Of a stretch of DNA of 64,000 nt, positions 23,616 to 31,808 are shown one piece after another. The position numbers and the translations under genes were made by a program. The notes under the pieces were generated by a model. It was given only the letters and a program-made list of their open reading frames with translations, was not told the origin of the DNA and searched no databases. The stretch is taken from contig NZ_CP192063.1 of NCBI RefSeq assembly GCF_050942425.1, positions 4,340,001 to 4,404,000 on the forward strand. Direction: 5' to 3'. Numbering within the stretch: the first letter of the stretch is position 1; every line of letters begins with the position of its first letter. Source of the stretch: Actinoallomurus sp050942425 (GTDB lineage Bacteria > Actinomycetota > Actinomycetes > Streptosporangiales > Streptosporangiaceae).

Positions 23616-23664
23616 TATGATTTCGATGGTGGCCGCCGGAACCGCGACGACGGAGGGATCGGTC

Positions 23665-24585
23665 ATGAGCCAGATAGATCTTGTGACGGGTGCATACGGA
23701 TACTCGGGAACCTACCTCAGGCGTCGGCTCGAGATGGCGGGCCACACGGTCCGTACGCTGACGAACCATCCGGCGGCCGACGCCGACATCGACGTGTTCC
23801 CCCTCGACTTCGGCGACCCGGAGGCCTTGGCGGAGGCCTTCGACGGCGTCACGACGTTCTACAACACCTACTGGTCCCGATACGCGCCGGCCGGCACCAG
23901 TCATCGGGACGCGGTGGCCAACACCGAGACACTGCTCGCGGCCGCCGCCCGGATGGGGGTCGAGCGGGTCGTGCACCTGAGCATCACCAATCCGGATTCG
24001 GCCTCCTTCTACACCTACTACCAGGGCAAGGCCGCGGTCGAGGATCTCGTCACGGCCGGCGGCATGTCCTACGCCATCGTCCGGCCGAGCGTGATCTTCG
24101 GCGGAGACGACATTCTGATCAACAACATCGCCTGGTTGCTTCGCCGGTTCCCGGTGTTCGCCATTCCCGGGACGGGCCGGTACCGGCTCCGCCCGGTGCA
24201 CGTCCAGGACCTCGCCGACCTGTGTGTACGTCTGGGGGCGGAGCGGACGAACACCATCACCGACGCGATCGGCCCCGAGTCGTTCGGGTTCGAGGACCTG
24301 GTCGGCACGATCGCCCAGGCCATCGGCGTCCCGTTCCGGCCGGTGCATCTCCCGGCGGCCGCCGTGTCCGTCCTCCTGCGCGGCATGTCGATGCTGACCC
24401 GGGACGTCGTGCTCACGCGGGACGAGATCGAAGGGCTCATGGCGGAACTCGTCATGGTCGAGGGCGAGGCCACCTGCCCCACGCCGCTGACCGGCTACCT
24501 GGATGACAACGCCACCCGGATCGGCCGCCGCTACCAGTCGGAACTCGCCCGCCGTAGGATCCCGGCGGCTCTCGTACGCTGCTGA
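23665..24585 (+). CDS. NmrA/SDR-type NAD(P)-binding protein
   Basis: A 306-aa atypical short-chain dehydrogenase. The Rossmann motif TGAYGYSGTYLRRRLEMAG is at the N-terminus (residues 8-26). YYQGKAAVEDLV (about residue 120) supplies the Tyr-x-x-x-Lys pair. The C-terminal half fits a nucleoside-diphosphate-sugar epimerase/NmrA fold. ATG at 23665 has GGAGGGA upstream; a start at 23617 would overlap the TetR operator. Substrate unknown; redox sensing or quinone/aldehyde reduction are possibilities. Confidence 0.85.
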   Translation: MSQIDLVTGAYGYSGTYLRRRLEMAGHTVRTLTNHPAADADIDVFPLDFGDPEALAEAFDGVTTFYNTYWSRYAPAGTSHRDAVANTETLLAAAARMGVERVVHLSITNPDSASFYTYYQGKAAVEDLVTAGGMSYAIVRPSVIFGGDDILINNIAWLLRRFPVFAIPGTGRYRLRPVHVQDLADLCVRLGAERTNTITDAIGPESFGFEDLVGTIAQAIGVPFRPVHLPAAAVSVLLRGMSMLTRDVVLTRDEIEGLMAELVMVEGEATCPTPLTGYLDDNATRIGRRYQSELARRRIPAALVRC

Positions 24586-24604
24586 ATCCGATCCGCGCCG
24601 ACCC

Positions 24605-25789
24605 TCAGCCGCGGAACGCCGGGATCCCGGTGAGGGCCTGGCCGAGCACGAGCGTGTGCATCTCGGAGGTTCCCTCGTAGGTGAGCACCGATTCGAGGTT
24701 GGTCATGTGGCGGATCACGGGGTATTCCAGGGAGATCCCGTTCGCGCCGAGGATCGTACGGGCGGTGCGGCAGACGTCGAGTGCCTCGCGGACGTTGTTC
24801 AGCTTGCCGAAGCTGACCTGGTCGGGGCGGATCCGGTGGTCGTCCTTGAGCCGGCCGAGGTGCAGGGCGAGCAGCAGCGCCTTGTGCACCTCGAGCGCCA
24901 TGTCGGCGAGCTTGGCCTGGGTGAGCTGGAAGCCGGCGATGGGCCGGTCGAACTGGACTCGGGAGCCGGCGTAGTCCAGCGCCGCTTCGAGTGACGAGCG
25001 GGCCGCCCCGACGGCGCCCCAGATGATCCCGTACCGGGCCTCGTTGAGGCAGCTCAGCGGGGCGCGCAGGCCGGTCCCCTCGGGCAGCGCCGCGGTGGCG
25101 GGCAGCCGTACGTCGTCGAGCACGAGCTCACTGGTCACCGAGGCCCGTAGGGACAGCTTGCGGTGCATCAGCGGTGCGTCGAGCCCGGGTGTCGCGGTCG
25201 GTACGACGAAGCCGCGAACACCCTCGTCGGTCCGTGCCCAGACGACGGCGACGTCGGCGATCGAGCCATTGGTGATCCACATTTTGCGGCCGTTCAGCAC
25301 CCAGTCACCGCCGTCACGGCGCGCTGTGGTGCTCATGGAGCCGGGGTCCGATCCGTGGTCGGGCTCGGTGAGGCCGAAACAGCCGATCGCCTCGCCGGAG
25401 GCCATCCGGGGCAGCCACTCGCGCTTCTGCTCCTCGGACCCGAAGCGCCAGATGGCGTACATCGCCAGCGAGCCCTGGACCGACACCAGCGAACGGATGC
25501 CCGAGTCGCAGGCCTCGAGTTCCAGGCAGGCGAGGCCGTAGGCGACCGCGCTCATCCCGGCGCAGCCGTACCCCTCGAGGTGCATGCCGAGCAGGCCGAT
25601 CTTTCCCATCTCCCGGGCCAGCTCTTGCGCGGTCGGCAGCTCACCGCGTTCGAACCAGTCCGCGATGTGGGGGGCGATGCGCTCGGCGCAGAACGCCCGC
25701 ACGGTGTCCCGGACGGCGAGCTCCTCCGGGCTCAGCAGCGAGTCGATGTCCAGCGGGTCGTCCGGCCGGAACGGGGGCGTGGCGGTCAT
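24605..25789 (-). CDS. gcdH: glutaryl-CoA dehydrogenase-like acyl-CoA dehydrogenase
   Basis: A 394-aa FAD flavoprotein. It matches glutaryl-CoA dehydrogenases in stretches specific to them: GYGCAGMSAVAYGLACLELEACDSG, RSLVSVQGSLAMY and CFGLTEPDHGSDPGSM. The catalytic Glu lies in LTYEGTSEMH at about residue 372, the same place as Glu370 of the human enzyme. It should oxidise and decarboxylate glutaryl-CoA to crotonyl-CoA. The start ATG 25789 overlaps the CaiB gene stop (ATGA); an upstream extension has Pro-rich filler and no ribosome site. It is the last gene of a three-gene operon. Confidence 0.92.
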   Translation of the reverse strand: MTATPPFRPDDPLDIDSLLSPEELAVRDTVRAFCAERIAPHIADWFERGELPTAQELAREMGKIGLLGMHLEGYGCAGMSAVAYGLACLELEACDSGIRSLVSVQGSLAMYAIWRFGSEEQKREWLPRMASGEAIGCFGLTEPDHGSDPGSMSTTARRDGGDWVLNGRKMWITNGSIADVAVVWARTDEGVRGFVVPTATPGLDAPLMHRKLSLRASVTSELVLDDVRLPATAALPEGTGLRAPLSCLNEARYGIIWGAVGAARSSLEAALDYAGSRVQFDRPIAGFQLTQAKLADMALEVHKALLLALHLGRLKDDHRIRPDQVSFGKLNNVREALDVCRTARTILGANGISLEYPVIRHMTNLESVLTYEGTSEMHTLVLGQALTGIPAFRG

Positions 25790-26985
25790 GATGCTCCTCG
25801 GTCGTGGGTCAGGTGGCCGTGGGGGAGTGGGATGGGGGCGGGGTCGGCCGACCGCAGCCACGCCCGGAGCGCGTCGCCGTGCTCATCCAGGTCGGGCGGC
25901 GGTGTCGGCGTGGTCGCGGCGGTGTCGGAGAAGGTGATGGGCGGCCGCACCTGCGGCGGATGGTCGTCCCCGACGTGGAGCAGCGGGGACAGGCCGAGTT
26001 CGGCTGCGTAGTCGATGGCCGCGGGGATGTCGTTGACCCGCGAACAGGCGATCCCGGCCGCGGTCAGCCGCCGCTGCCAGTCTCCGGCGGTACGGGCCGA
26101 CAGCGCTCCCTCCAGCCGTTCGACCAGCTCCGCGCGGTGCTCGACGCGCGCGGCGTTGTCGGCGAACCGCGGGTCGTCGGCGATGCCGTGCAGCCCCAGC
26201 TCGTAGGAGAACCTGCGGAACTGCGCGTCGGTGCCGACCGCGACGGCGAGCAGGCCGTCCTCGCACCGCAGCGTCTCGTACGGTGCGATGCTCGGATGCC
26301 GGTTCCCCATCCGAACGGGAGCCTCACCGGTCGTCAGGTAGCCGGAGACCTGGTTCGCCAGCCCGCCGAGCAGGCTGGTCAGCAGGTTCACCTCGACGTG
26401 CTGCCCCCGGCCGGTGCGGTCCCGGTGACGCAGGGCGGCCAGGATGCCGATCAGGGCGTCCTTGCCGGTGATGACGTCGATGAGGGCGACGCCGACCTTC
26501 ATGGGATCGCCGTCGGCCGCGCCGGTGATGCTCATGAGGCCGCCCGCGGCCTGGACGACGAAGTCGTAGCCGGGCAGCTCCGCCCCGGCCGAGCTGCCGA
26601 ATCCGGAGATGGAGGTATAGATCAGGCGCGGGTTCAGCGCAGCGGCCTGTTCGTGGTCCAGCCCGTACCGCGCCAGCACTCCGGGCCGGAAGTTCTCCAC
26701 CAGCACGTCGGCGCGGCGCACCAGCTCGGTCGCGATCTCGCGGTCGGCCGGGTCGGTCAGGTCGAGCGCGATGCTGTGCTTGCCGCGGTTGACGCCCTCG
26801 AAGTACGAGCTGGAGCGCGGCGTCCAGGGCGGCCCCCAGCGGCGCGTGTCGTCCCCCTCGCCCGGTCGTTCCACCTTGATCACGGTCGCGCCGAGGTCCG
26901 CCATCATCATGGTGGCGAGCGGCCCGGCGAGGACCCGGCTGAAGTCGGCCACCAGCAGTCCGGACAGCGGGCTGCGGTCCGTCAT
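25786..26985 (-). CDS. CaiB/BaiF-type CoA-transferase (class III)
   Basis: A 399-aa class III CoA-transferase. The N-terminal pattern is VADFSRVLAGPLATMMMADLGATVIKVE, followed by NRGKHSIALDL and VENFRPGV. The catalytic Asp is in LPGYDFVVQAAGG (about residue 145). Next to a glutaryl-CoA dehydrogenase, the likely reaction is succinyl-CoA + glutarate to glutaryl-CoA + succinate, as for human SUGCT. The alternative, formyl-CoA:oxalate transfer, is less likely because the neighbouring TPP enzyme is not clearly an oxalyl-CoA decarboxylase. A very short ORF ends in an ATGA overlap with its start. Confidence 0.88.
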   Translation of the reverse strand: MTDRSPLSGLLVADFSRVLAGPLATMMMADLGATVIKVERPGEGDDTRRWGPPWTPRSSSYFEGVNRGKHSIALDLTDPADREIATELVRRADVLVENFRPGVLARYGLDHEQAAALNPRLIYTSISGFGSSAGAELPGYDFVVQAAGGLMSITGAADGDPMKVGVALIDVITGKDALIGILAALRHRDRTGRGQHVEVNLLTSLLGGLANQVSGYLTTGEAPVRMGNRHPSIAPYETLRCEDGLLAVAVGTDAQFRRFSYELGLHGIADDPRFADNAARVEHRAELVERLEGALSARTAGDWQRRLTAAGIACSRVNDIPAAIDYAAELGLSPLLHVGDDHPPQVRPPITFSDTAATTPTPPPDLDEHGDALRAWLRSADPAPIPLPHGHLTHDRGAS

Positions 26986-27062
26986 CGGCGTTCCCCGCCC
27001 TCGGGGGAGGACGTCTCCGTACGGCTTCGGGCCGGGTCTCTGCTGATGGAGACCGCAGTCAT
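26982..27062 (-). CDS. 26-codon ORF coupled to the CoA-transferase (tentative)
   Basis: A 26-codon ORF (MTAVSISRDPARSRTETSS...) whose TGA overlaps the CoA-transferase ATG. Its ribosome site is weak. It may serve only to couple translation, or may be chance. No hydrophobic or family feature is visible. Confidence 0.3.
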   Translation of the reverse strand: MTAVSISRDPARSRTETSSPEGGERR

Positions 27063-27147
27063 GGTGGGCTCGCTTTCGTGCTCGGGCCGGGACGACGGAA
27101 CGCCCGCGGCGGTCGGGATGTCAGGGGCTCGTGCGGGACGGCACCGG

Positions 27148-28764
27148 TCAGTCGCGCCAGCGCGGGGAGGTCGTACGGGGCGGGGGCAGTGCGGCCGGCA
27201 GCCGCAGGAGCATCGGGCCGCCGTGTCCCGCCGCCTCGCGCAGCGCGGAGGGGAGCTCCGCGACGCCGGGCACGTCCGCGGTGCCGATGCCGAAGCTGCG
27301 CGCGAGCGCCACGAAATCCGGGGTCGCAAGGTGCACGCCCTTCTCGGGATGGCCGAACCGCTCCTGGTCATAGCGGAGCATGCCGTAGCAGGCGTCGTCC
27401 ACGACCAGGACCGTCACCGGCAGCCGCTCCTGCGTGAGGGTGGCGAGCTCGCCGACGCCGAACATCAGGCCGCCGTCTCCGCAGACGGCGAGGGTGGGCG
27501 TGCCGGACACGGCGGCGGGGCCGATCGCCGCCGGGAGGGCGTAGCCGAGCGTGCCCCAGCCCACCGGGTACTGCAGCCGCCGCGGGCGTCCCATCGAGGC
27601 GTACCCGCCGACCCAGTAGCCCGCCACGGCCATGTCCGCCACGACCGCGCCCGCCGTGGGCCAGGCGTCCTCGACGGCCTCGACGAGACTCAACGGCTCG
27701 TCGCACTTCTCGCCGCGCAGCCTCTCCCTGATCTTCTCGCGCAGCCCCGTCGCGTCCGTCCACGACGCGGGGCGGGCGGCGACCGCGTGGGTCAGCGCCC
27801 GCAGCGTCTCCCGGGCGTCGCCGAGGACGCCGACGTCGGGGGAGTAGTTCTTGTCCAGGTCGGTCGCGTCGCAGTTGATCGCCACCAGCCGGGGCGGGAG
27901 CGGCATCGACCAGTTGCGGGTGTTCATCCCGTCGAAGTCGGTGCCCACCGCGACCATCAGGTCCGCTTCGGCGATCAGCGCCGCCACCTCGGGCTCGTGC
28001 GGCGGGGCCGCGACCAGGCACGGATGGTCGTCGGGCAGCACACCGCGCGCGCCGAACGTGGTGACCACCGGGGCGCCCAGCCGCCGGGCCAGGGCGTCCA
28101 GGTCGCTCTCGGCGCCGGCCTGCACCACCCCGCCGCCGGCCCACAGCACGACCCGTTCGGCCCGGTCGATCTCGGCCACGGCGGCGGCGAGCCGCTCGTC
28201 CCCGGGAGCGGCGCGTTCCGGCGCGGTGTGCCGTACGGGCACGCCCGGCCGTCCCAGGACGTCGGTCGGCACGTCCAGGTAGACCGGCCCCTGTGGCCAG
28301 GTGAGCGCGGTCGTGATCGCCGCGCCGACCGCCTCCGCGACCTCGCCGGGCGTACGCGGCCGGTAGACGGCCTTGGCCAGCGGCTCGAACAGCGCCGCCT
28401 GGTCGGCGCTCTCGTGCAGGATGCCGCGCACCACGCCGGGGCGGCGCAGCGTGGTGGCGACCTCGCTGGCGACGAGCAGCACCGGGCTGTGCGACGCCGC
28501 GGCCTCGCCGAAGGCGGCGACCGCGTTGGCGGCGCCCGGACCCGTCGTCGTCAGCGCGACGCCGAGCGCGCCGGTGGCGCGGGCGGCGCCGTCGGCGGCG
28601 TACACGGTGGTCTGCTCGTGCCTGACCCCGATGATGCCCGGCCGGCCGGGCCGTTGCTCCTGCCAGAACGCGAGGTTGTGCACGCCCGGAAGGCCGAAGA
28701 CGCGCTCCGTCCCGATCGACGCGAGCGCGTCGAGGACGCTGCCCGCGACGGTCACCTGCTCCAT
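27148..28764 (-). CDS. thiamine-diphosphate enzyme, acetolactate-synthase-like
   Basis: A 538-aa ThDP enzyme of the decarboxylase/carboligase family. The catalytic Glu is in GVRHEQTTVYAADG (Glu50). The central domain has VYLDVPTDVL. The ThDP/Mg motif begins GDGGLMFGVGEL (about residue 425) with VVDDACYG as the metal-binding end. It lacks an obvious FAD-site signature of true acetolactate synthase by eye, so a 2-oxo acid decarboxylase is possible. In this operon a decarboxylase of 2-oxoadipate-like acids feeding glutarate semialdehyde would make sense, but this is a guess. ATG 28764 has GGAGAGG upstream; the longer ORF to 29028 crosses the divergent promoter. Confidence 0.87.
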   Translation of the reverse strand: MEQVTVAGSVLDALASIGTERVFGLPGVHNLAFWQEQRPGRPGIIGVRHEQTTVYAADGAARATGALGVALTTTGPGAANAVAAFGEAAASHSPVLLVASEVATTLRRPGVVRGILHESADQAALFEPLAKAVYRPRTPGEVAEAVGAAITTALTWPQGPVYLDVPTDVLGRPGVPVRHTAPERAAPGDERLAAAVAEIDRAERVVLWAGGGVVQAGAESDLDALARRLGAPVVTTFGARGVLPDDHPCLVAAPPHEPEVAALIAEADLMVAVGTDFDGMNTRNWSMPLPPRLVAINCDATDLDKNYSPDVGVLGDARETLRALTHAVAARPASWTDATGLREKIRERLRGEKCDEPLSLVEAVEDAWPTAGAVVADMAVAGYWVGGYASMGRPRRLQYPVGWGTLGYALPAAIGPAAVSGTPTLAVCGDGGLMFGVGELATLTQERLPVTVLVVDDACYGMLRYDQERFGHPEKGVHLATPDFVALARSFGIGTADVPGVAELPSALREAAGHGGPMLLRLPAALPPPRTTSPRWRD

Positions 28765-29013
28765 GTGGGCCTCTCCCATCTCCGGTCTCGAGGTTAAGAA
28801 CCGACCTCGAGAGTCCTGGCGGAGGGTCTTGCGCGGAAAATTGGATCCACTATACATTCGCCAAAAGTTCTTACCCCGACTACCGATCCGACGGCAAGTC
28901 CCCGCCTTTTCCGCCGAGTCGGCTCCCGGTAGCTCCACCGGCCGACGAAACGACGAATCACTCATTCCGCGTTCGCGGCAGGCCATGCCGCCTACCCCCT
29001 GAGGAGACCTGCG
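28765..29013. promoter_or_regulatory. divergent promoter region of the catabolic locus
   Basis: 249 bp between the TPP-enzyme gene and the binding-protein gene. The core has ttggatccactatacattcg (28841-28860), with the 8-bp palindrome TGGATCCA at 28842-28849 and a TATACAT -10-like element at 28851-28857. The GntR regulator encoded at the end of the plus-strand operon probably binds here. A GAGGAGA site at 29001 serves the binding-protein start. Confidence 0.5.
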
Positions 29014-30015
29014 ATGACCCACTCCCACGGAGGCACGGGCTCACCCGGATGCCTGGACGCGTCCGGCCGGAGGGGAGGGCGTGGCAACGCGCCGCACCGT
29101 CTCCGGTGGCTCGCGGTCGCGCTGACCGCGCTCACGGTCACCGCGACCGCGTGCAGCAACGGCCAGCCGGGCACCACGAAGGCGGGCGCGGCCAAGGCCG
29201 CCGACACCGGCAAGTTCGACGCGTTCGCCAACGTGACCAAGGACGACGCCGCCGCGGCCAAGCTCCCCGCGCGGATCAAGTCGGCCGGGAAGCTGGTCGT
29301 GGTGATGAACGTGTCGAGCCCGCCGACCAAGTTCTACGCGACCGACAACAAGACGATCATCGGGCTCAACCCGGACCTCGCCCGCGCGCTGGGGCGCGTC
29401 CTCGGCGTCCAGACGCAGATCCAGGACGTCCAGCTCGACGGCATCATCCCCGGTCTGAGCGCCAAGCACTTCGACTTCGCGATCTCCAGCATGTCGGCCA
29501 CGCCGGAGCGGCTGAAGGTTCTGGACATGGTGCGGTACGGCGCCTGGGGCACCTCGCTCGCGGTGGCCAAGGGAAACCCGCTCAAGCTGACGACGGACAG
29601 CCTGTGCGGCCACAAGGTCGCGGTGCAGCAGGGCTCGATCCAGGAGGCCGAGCGGCTGCCCGGGCTCTCCAAGGCCTGCCAGACGGCCGGCAAACCGGCG
29701 GTGCAGCCGGTCGTGCTGCCCAGCCAGACCGACGCGCTGGTGCAGCTCGGCAGCGGCCGGGCCGACGCCGTGCTCGCCGACACCCCGGTGCTCGCGTACG
29801 CGGTGGTCCAGACCCCGGGCAAGTTCCAGCTCGTCTCCGAGATGAACCGCAGCTCCGTCTCCATCGGCCTGCCCAAGGGCTCCGACCTCACCCCGGCGAT
29901 ACAGGCCGGGCTCAGCGCGCTGATGAAGGCCGGCACCTACCAGGCGATCTTCGACAAGTGGGGGCTGAAGACCGCCGTGACCGACACGCCCGACCTGGAG
30001 AAGACCGCCTCCTGA
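29014..30015 (+). CDS. amino-acid ABC transporter substrate-binding lipoprotein
   Basis: A 333-aa lipoprotein. A long N-terminal tail precedes the signal segment LAVALTALTVTATAC, whose Cys (about residue 47) is the lipidation site. The mature part is a family 3 (polar amino acid) binding protein: KLVVVMNVSSPPTKFYATDNKTIIGLNPDLARALGRVLG is the typical opening (key pieces IIGLNPDLARALGR and FDFAISSMSATPERLKVLDM). It feeds the permease and ATPase that follow. The ligand is likely an amino or imino acid, in line with the amine oxidase in the operon. Confidence 0.9.
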   Translation: MTHSHGGTGSPGCLDASGRRGGRGNAPHRLRWLAVALTALTVTATACSNGQPGTTKAGAAKAADTGKFDAFANVTKDDAAAAKLPARIKSAGKLVVVMNVSSPPTKFYATDNKTIIGLNPDLARALGRVLGVQTQIQDVQLDGIIPGLSAKHFDFAISSMSATPERLKVLDMVRYGAWGTSLAVAKGNPLKLTTDSLCGHKVAVQQGSIQEAERLPGLSKACQTAGKPAVQPVVLPSQTDALVQLGSGRADAVLADTPVLAYAVVQTPGKFQLVSEMNRSSVSIGLPKGSDLTPAIQAGLSALMKAGTYQAIFDKWGLKTAVTDTPDLEKTAS

Positions 30016-30040
30016 TCGCCTCGCCCCCGGAGGGAACCTG

Positions 30041-30091
30041 ATGAACACCCTGTGCTCGCAACCGTCCGGCCAGGTCGGGGCCGGGCGATGA
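30041..30091 (+). CDS. 16-codon leader ORF overlapping the permease start
   Basis: MNTLCSQPSGQVGAGR, 16 codons, with a strong GGAGGGAACCTG ribosome site directly upstream of its ATG. Its TGA overlaps the permease ATG at 30088 (ATGA). The permease itself has no good ribosome site, so this ORF probably loads ribosomes for it by coupling. A regulatory peptide role is possible but unproven. Confidence 0.55.
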   Translation: MNTLCSQPSGQVGAGR

Positions 30092-31032
30092 CGGCGGCGA
30101 CGGACCGGGCCGTGCGGGCGGACGACGGCGAGGATCTCACCGTCGTCCCCCGGCGGAGCCCGCTGAACCTGGTCGGCATCGTGGTCCTCGCCGTGCTCGG
30201 CGCGATGCTGGTCCACACGCTGGTCACCAACGACAACTTCGAATGGGGGGTCGTCAAGCTCTACCTGAACGCCGAGGCCATCGCGAAGGGCGCGCTGCTC
30301 ACCGTCGAGCTCACCGCGATCTCCATGGTGCTCGGCGTGCTGCTCGGCATCGTGCTGGCGGTGATGCGGCTGGCGCGCAGCCGGGTCCTGTCCACCTCCG
30401 CCTGGGCCTACGTGTGGTTCTTCCGGGGCACGCCGCTGCTGATCCAGCTCATCTTCTGGTTCAACCTGTCGGCGTTGTTCCCCCGGCTCTCGCTCGGGAT
30501 CCCGTTCGGCCCGGAGTTCGTCTCCGGCAGCGCCAACGCCTTCATCACCCCGTTCGTGGCCGCGCTGCTCGGGTTGTCGCTGAACGAGGGCGCGTACATG
30601 GCCGAGATCGTGCGCGGCGGGCTGCTGAGCATCGACCGCGGCCAGAGCGAGGCCGCGCAGGCGCTGGGGATGCGGCCCGCCAAGACGCTGCGCCGCGTCA
30701 TCCTGCCGCAGGCGATGCGCGCCATCGTGCCGCCGACGGCCAACCAGACGCTGTCGATGCTGAAGAACACCTCGCTGGTCAGCGTGCTCGGGGCCGCCGA
30801 CCTGCTGCACGCCACGCAGATCATCTACTCCCGTACCTACCAGACCATCCCGCTGCTGATCGTCGCCGCGCTCTGGTACCTGGCGATGACCTCGGTCCTC
30901 AGCGTCGGGCAGTACTACCTGGAGCGTTTCTACCGGCGAGGCGACCTGGGCGCGTCCCGGCGCCGGCTGTTCCCGCGACGGCGCGCCGCCGAGGCGGCCG
31001 GGGCCGACTCACCGAAGGAGGTGTCGCGATGA
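30088..31032 (+). CDS. amino-acid ABC transporter permease (HisM/GlnP type)
   Basis: A 314-aa membrane protein with about five to six spans. The first is LNLVGIVVLAVLGAMLVHTLV (residues 28-48). The His/Glu/Gln family opening AKGALLTVELTAISMVLGVLLG and the FFRGTPLLIQLIFWFN motif are clear. The EAA loop that contacts the ATPase reads EAAQALGMRPAKTLRRVILPQA (cut for length). Its C-terminal tail is rich in Arg and Ala. Start chosen as ATG 30088 because it lies in an ATGA overlap with a leader ORF; ATG 30052 is an alternative. Confidence 0.9.
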   Translation: MTAATDRAVRADDGEDLTVVPRRSPLNLVGIVVLAVLGAMLVHTLVTNDNFEWGVVKLYLNAEAIAKGALLTVELTAISMVLGVLLGIVLAVMRLARSRVLSTSAWAYVWFFRGTPLLIQLIFWFNLSALFPRLSLGIPFGPEFVSGSANAFITPFVAALLGLSLNEGAYMAEIVRGGLLSIDRGQSEAAQALGMRPAKTLRRVILPQAMRAIVPPTANQTLSMLKNTSLVSVLGAADLLHATQIIYSRTYQTIPLLIVAALWYLAMTSVLSVGQYYLERFYRRGDLGASRRRLFPRRRAAEAAGADSPKEVSR

Positions 31033-31808
31033 CCGACGAAGCCCATGGGGACGTGCTGATCAGCGTCCGCGGGATCCGTAAGTCCTTCGGCTCCCAGCAG
31101 GTGCTGCGGGGCATCGACCTGGACGTCGAGTCCGGAGAGGTGTGCTGCGTCATCGGGCCCAGCGGGTCGGGCAAGTCCACCCTGCTGCGCTGCATCAACC
31201 ATCTGGAGAAGGTGGACGGCGGCCAGATCCACGTCGGGGGTGAACTGATCGGCTACCGCCGGTCGGGGAACAAACTGCACGAGCTGTCCGTACGCGAGGC
31301 GGCCCGGCAGCGCTCCGGCATCGGGATGGTCTTCCAGCGCTTCAACCTGTTCCCGCACATGACCGCCTTGGAGAACGTCATGGAGGGGCCGCGGCAGGTC
31401 AAGCGGGAGCGGGCCGCCGAGGTCCGCGAGCGGGCCGTGGAGCTGCTCGGACGGGTGGGACTGCACGACAAGGCCGGCAGCTATCCCGCCCAGTTGTCCG
31501 GCGGCCAGCAGCAGCGGGTGGCCATCGCCCGCGCGCTGGCGATGCGGCCGCAGGTGATGCTGTTCGACGAGCCGACCTCGGCGCTGGACCCCGAGCTGGT
31601 CGGCGAGGTGCTGGAGACCATGCGGTCGCTCGCCGAGGAGGGCATGACGATGATCATCGTGACGCACGAGATCGGCTTCGCTCGCGAGGTGGCCGACTCG
31701 CTGGTCTTCATCGACGGGGGAGTGATCGTGGAACAGGGACCGCCCCGCGACGTCATCACGGCCCCCACCCACGAGCGGACCCGCGCCTTCCTGTCGAAGG
31801 TGCTGTGA
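31029..31808 (+). CDS. amino-acid ABC transporter ATPase
   Basis: A 259-aa ATPase of the polar amino acid uptake family. Walker A GPSGSGKSTLLRC (about residue 44), Q-loop VFQRFNLFPHMTALENV, signature LSGGQQQRVAIARALA (about 160), Walker B VMLFDEPTSALDPEL and the H-loop IVTHEIGFAREVAD. It overlaps the permease by 4 bp (ATGA) and the flavoenzyme by 4 bp (GTGA), so importer and oxidase are made from one message. Confidence 0.95.
   Translation: MTDEAHGDVLISVRGIRKSFGSQQVLRGIDLDVESGEVCCVIGPSGSGKSTLLRCINHLEKVDGGQIHVGGELIGYRRSGNKLHELSVREAARQRSGIGMVFQRFNLFPHMTALENVMEGPRQVKRERAAEVRERAVELLGRVGLHDKAGSYPAQLSGGQQQRVAIARALAMRPQVMLFDEPTSALDPELVGEVLETMRSLAEEGMTMIIVTHEIGFAREVADSLVFIDGGVIVEQGPPRDVITAPTHERTRAFLSKVL

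Noticed and set aside
18186..24585. A halogenated-metabolite biosynthetic cluster around the halogenase
   Set aside because: The neighbouring genes are a glycosyltransferase, a protease, a TetR gene and an NAD(P)-binding protein; no assembly-line, tailoring or resistance genes were seen.
25786..28764. CaiB plus ThDP enzyme considered as frc-oxc oxalate catabolism
   Set aside because: The third gene is clearly glutaryl-CoA-dehydrogenase-like, and the ThDP enzyme has no visible oxalyl-CoA decarboxylase signature; the glutarate explanation fits better.
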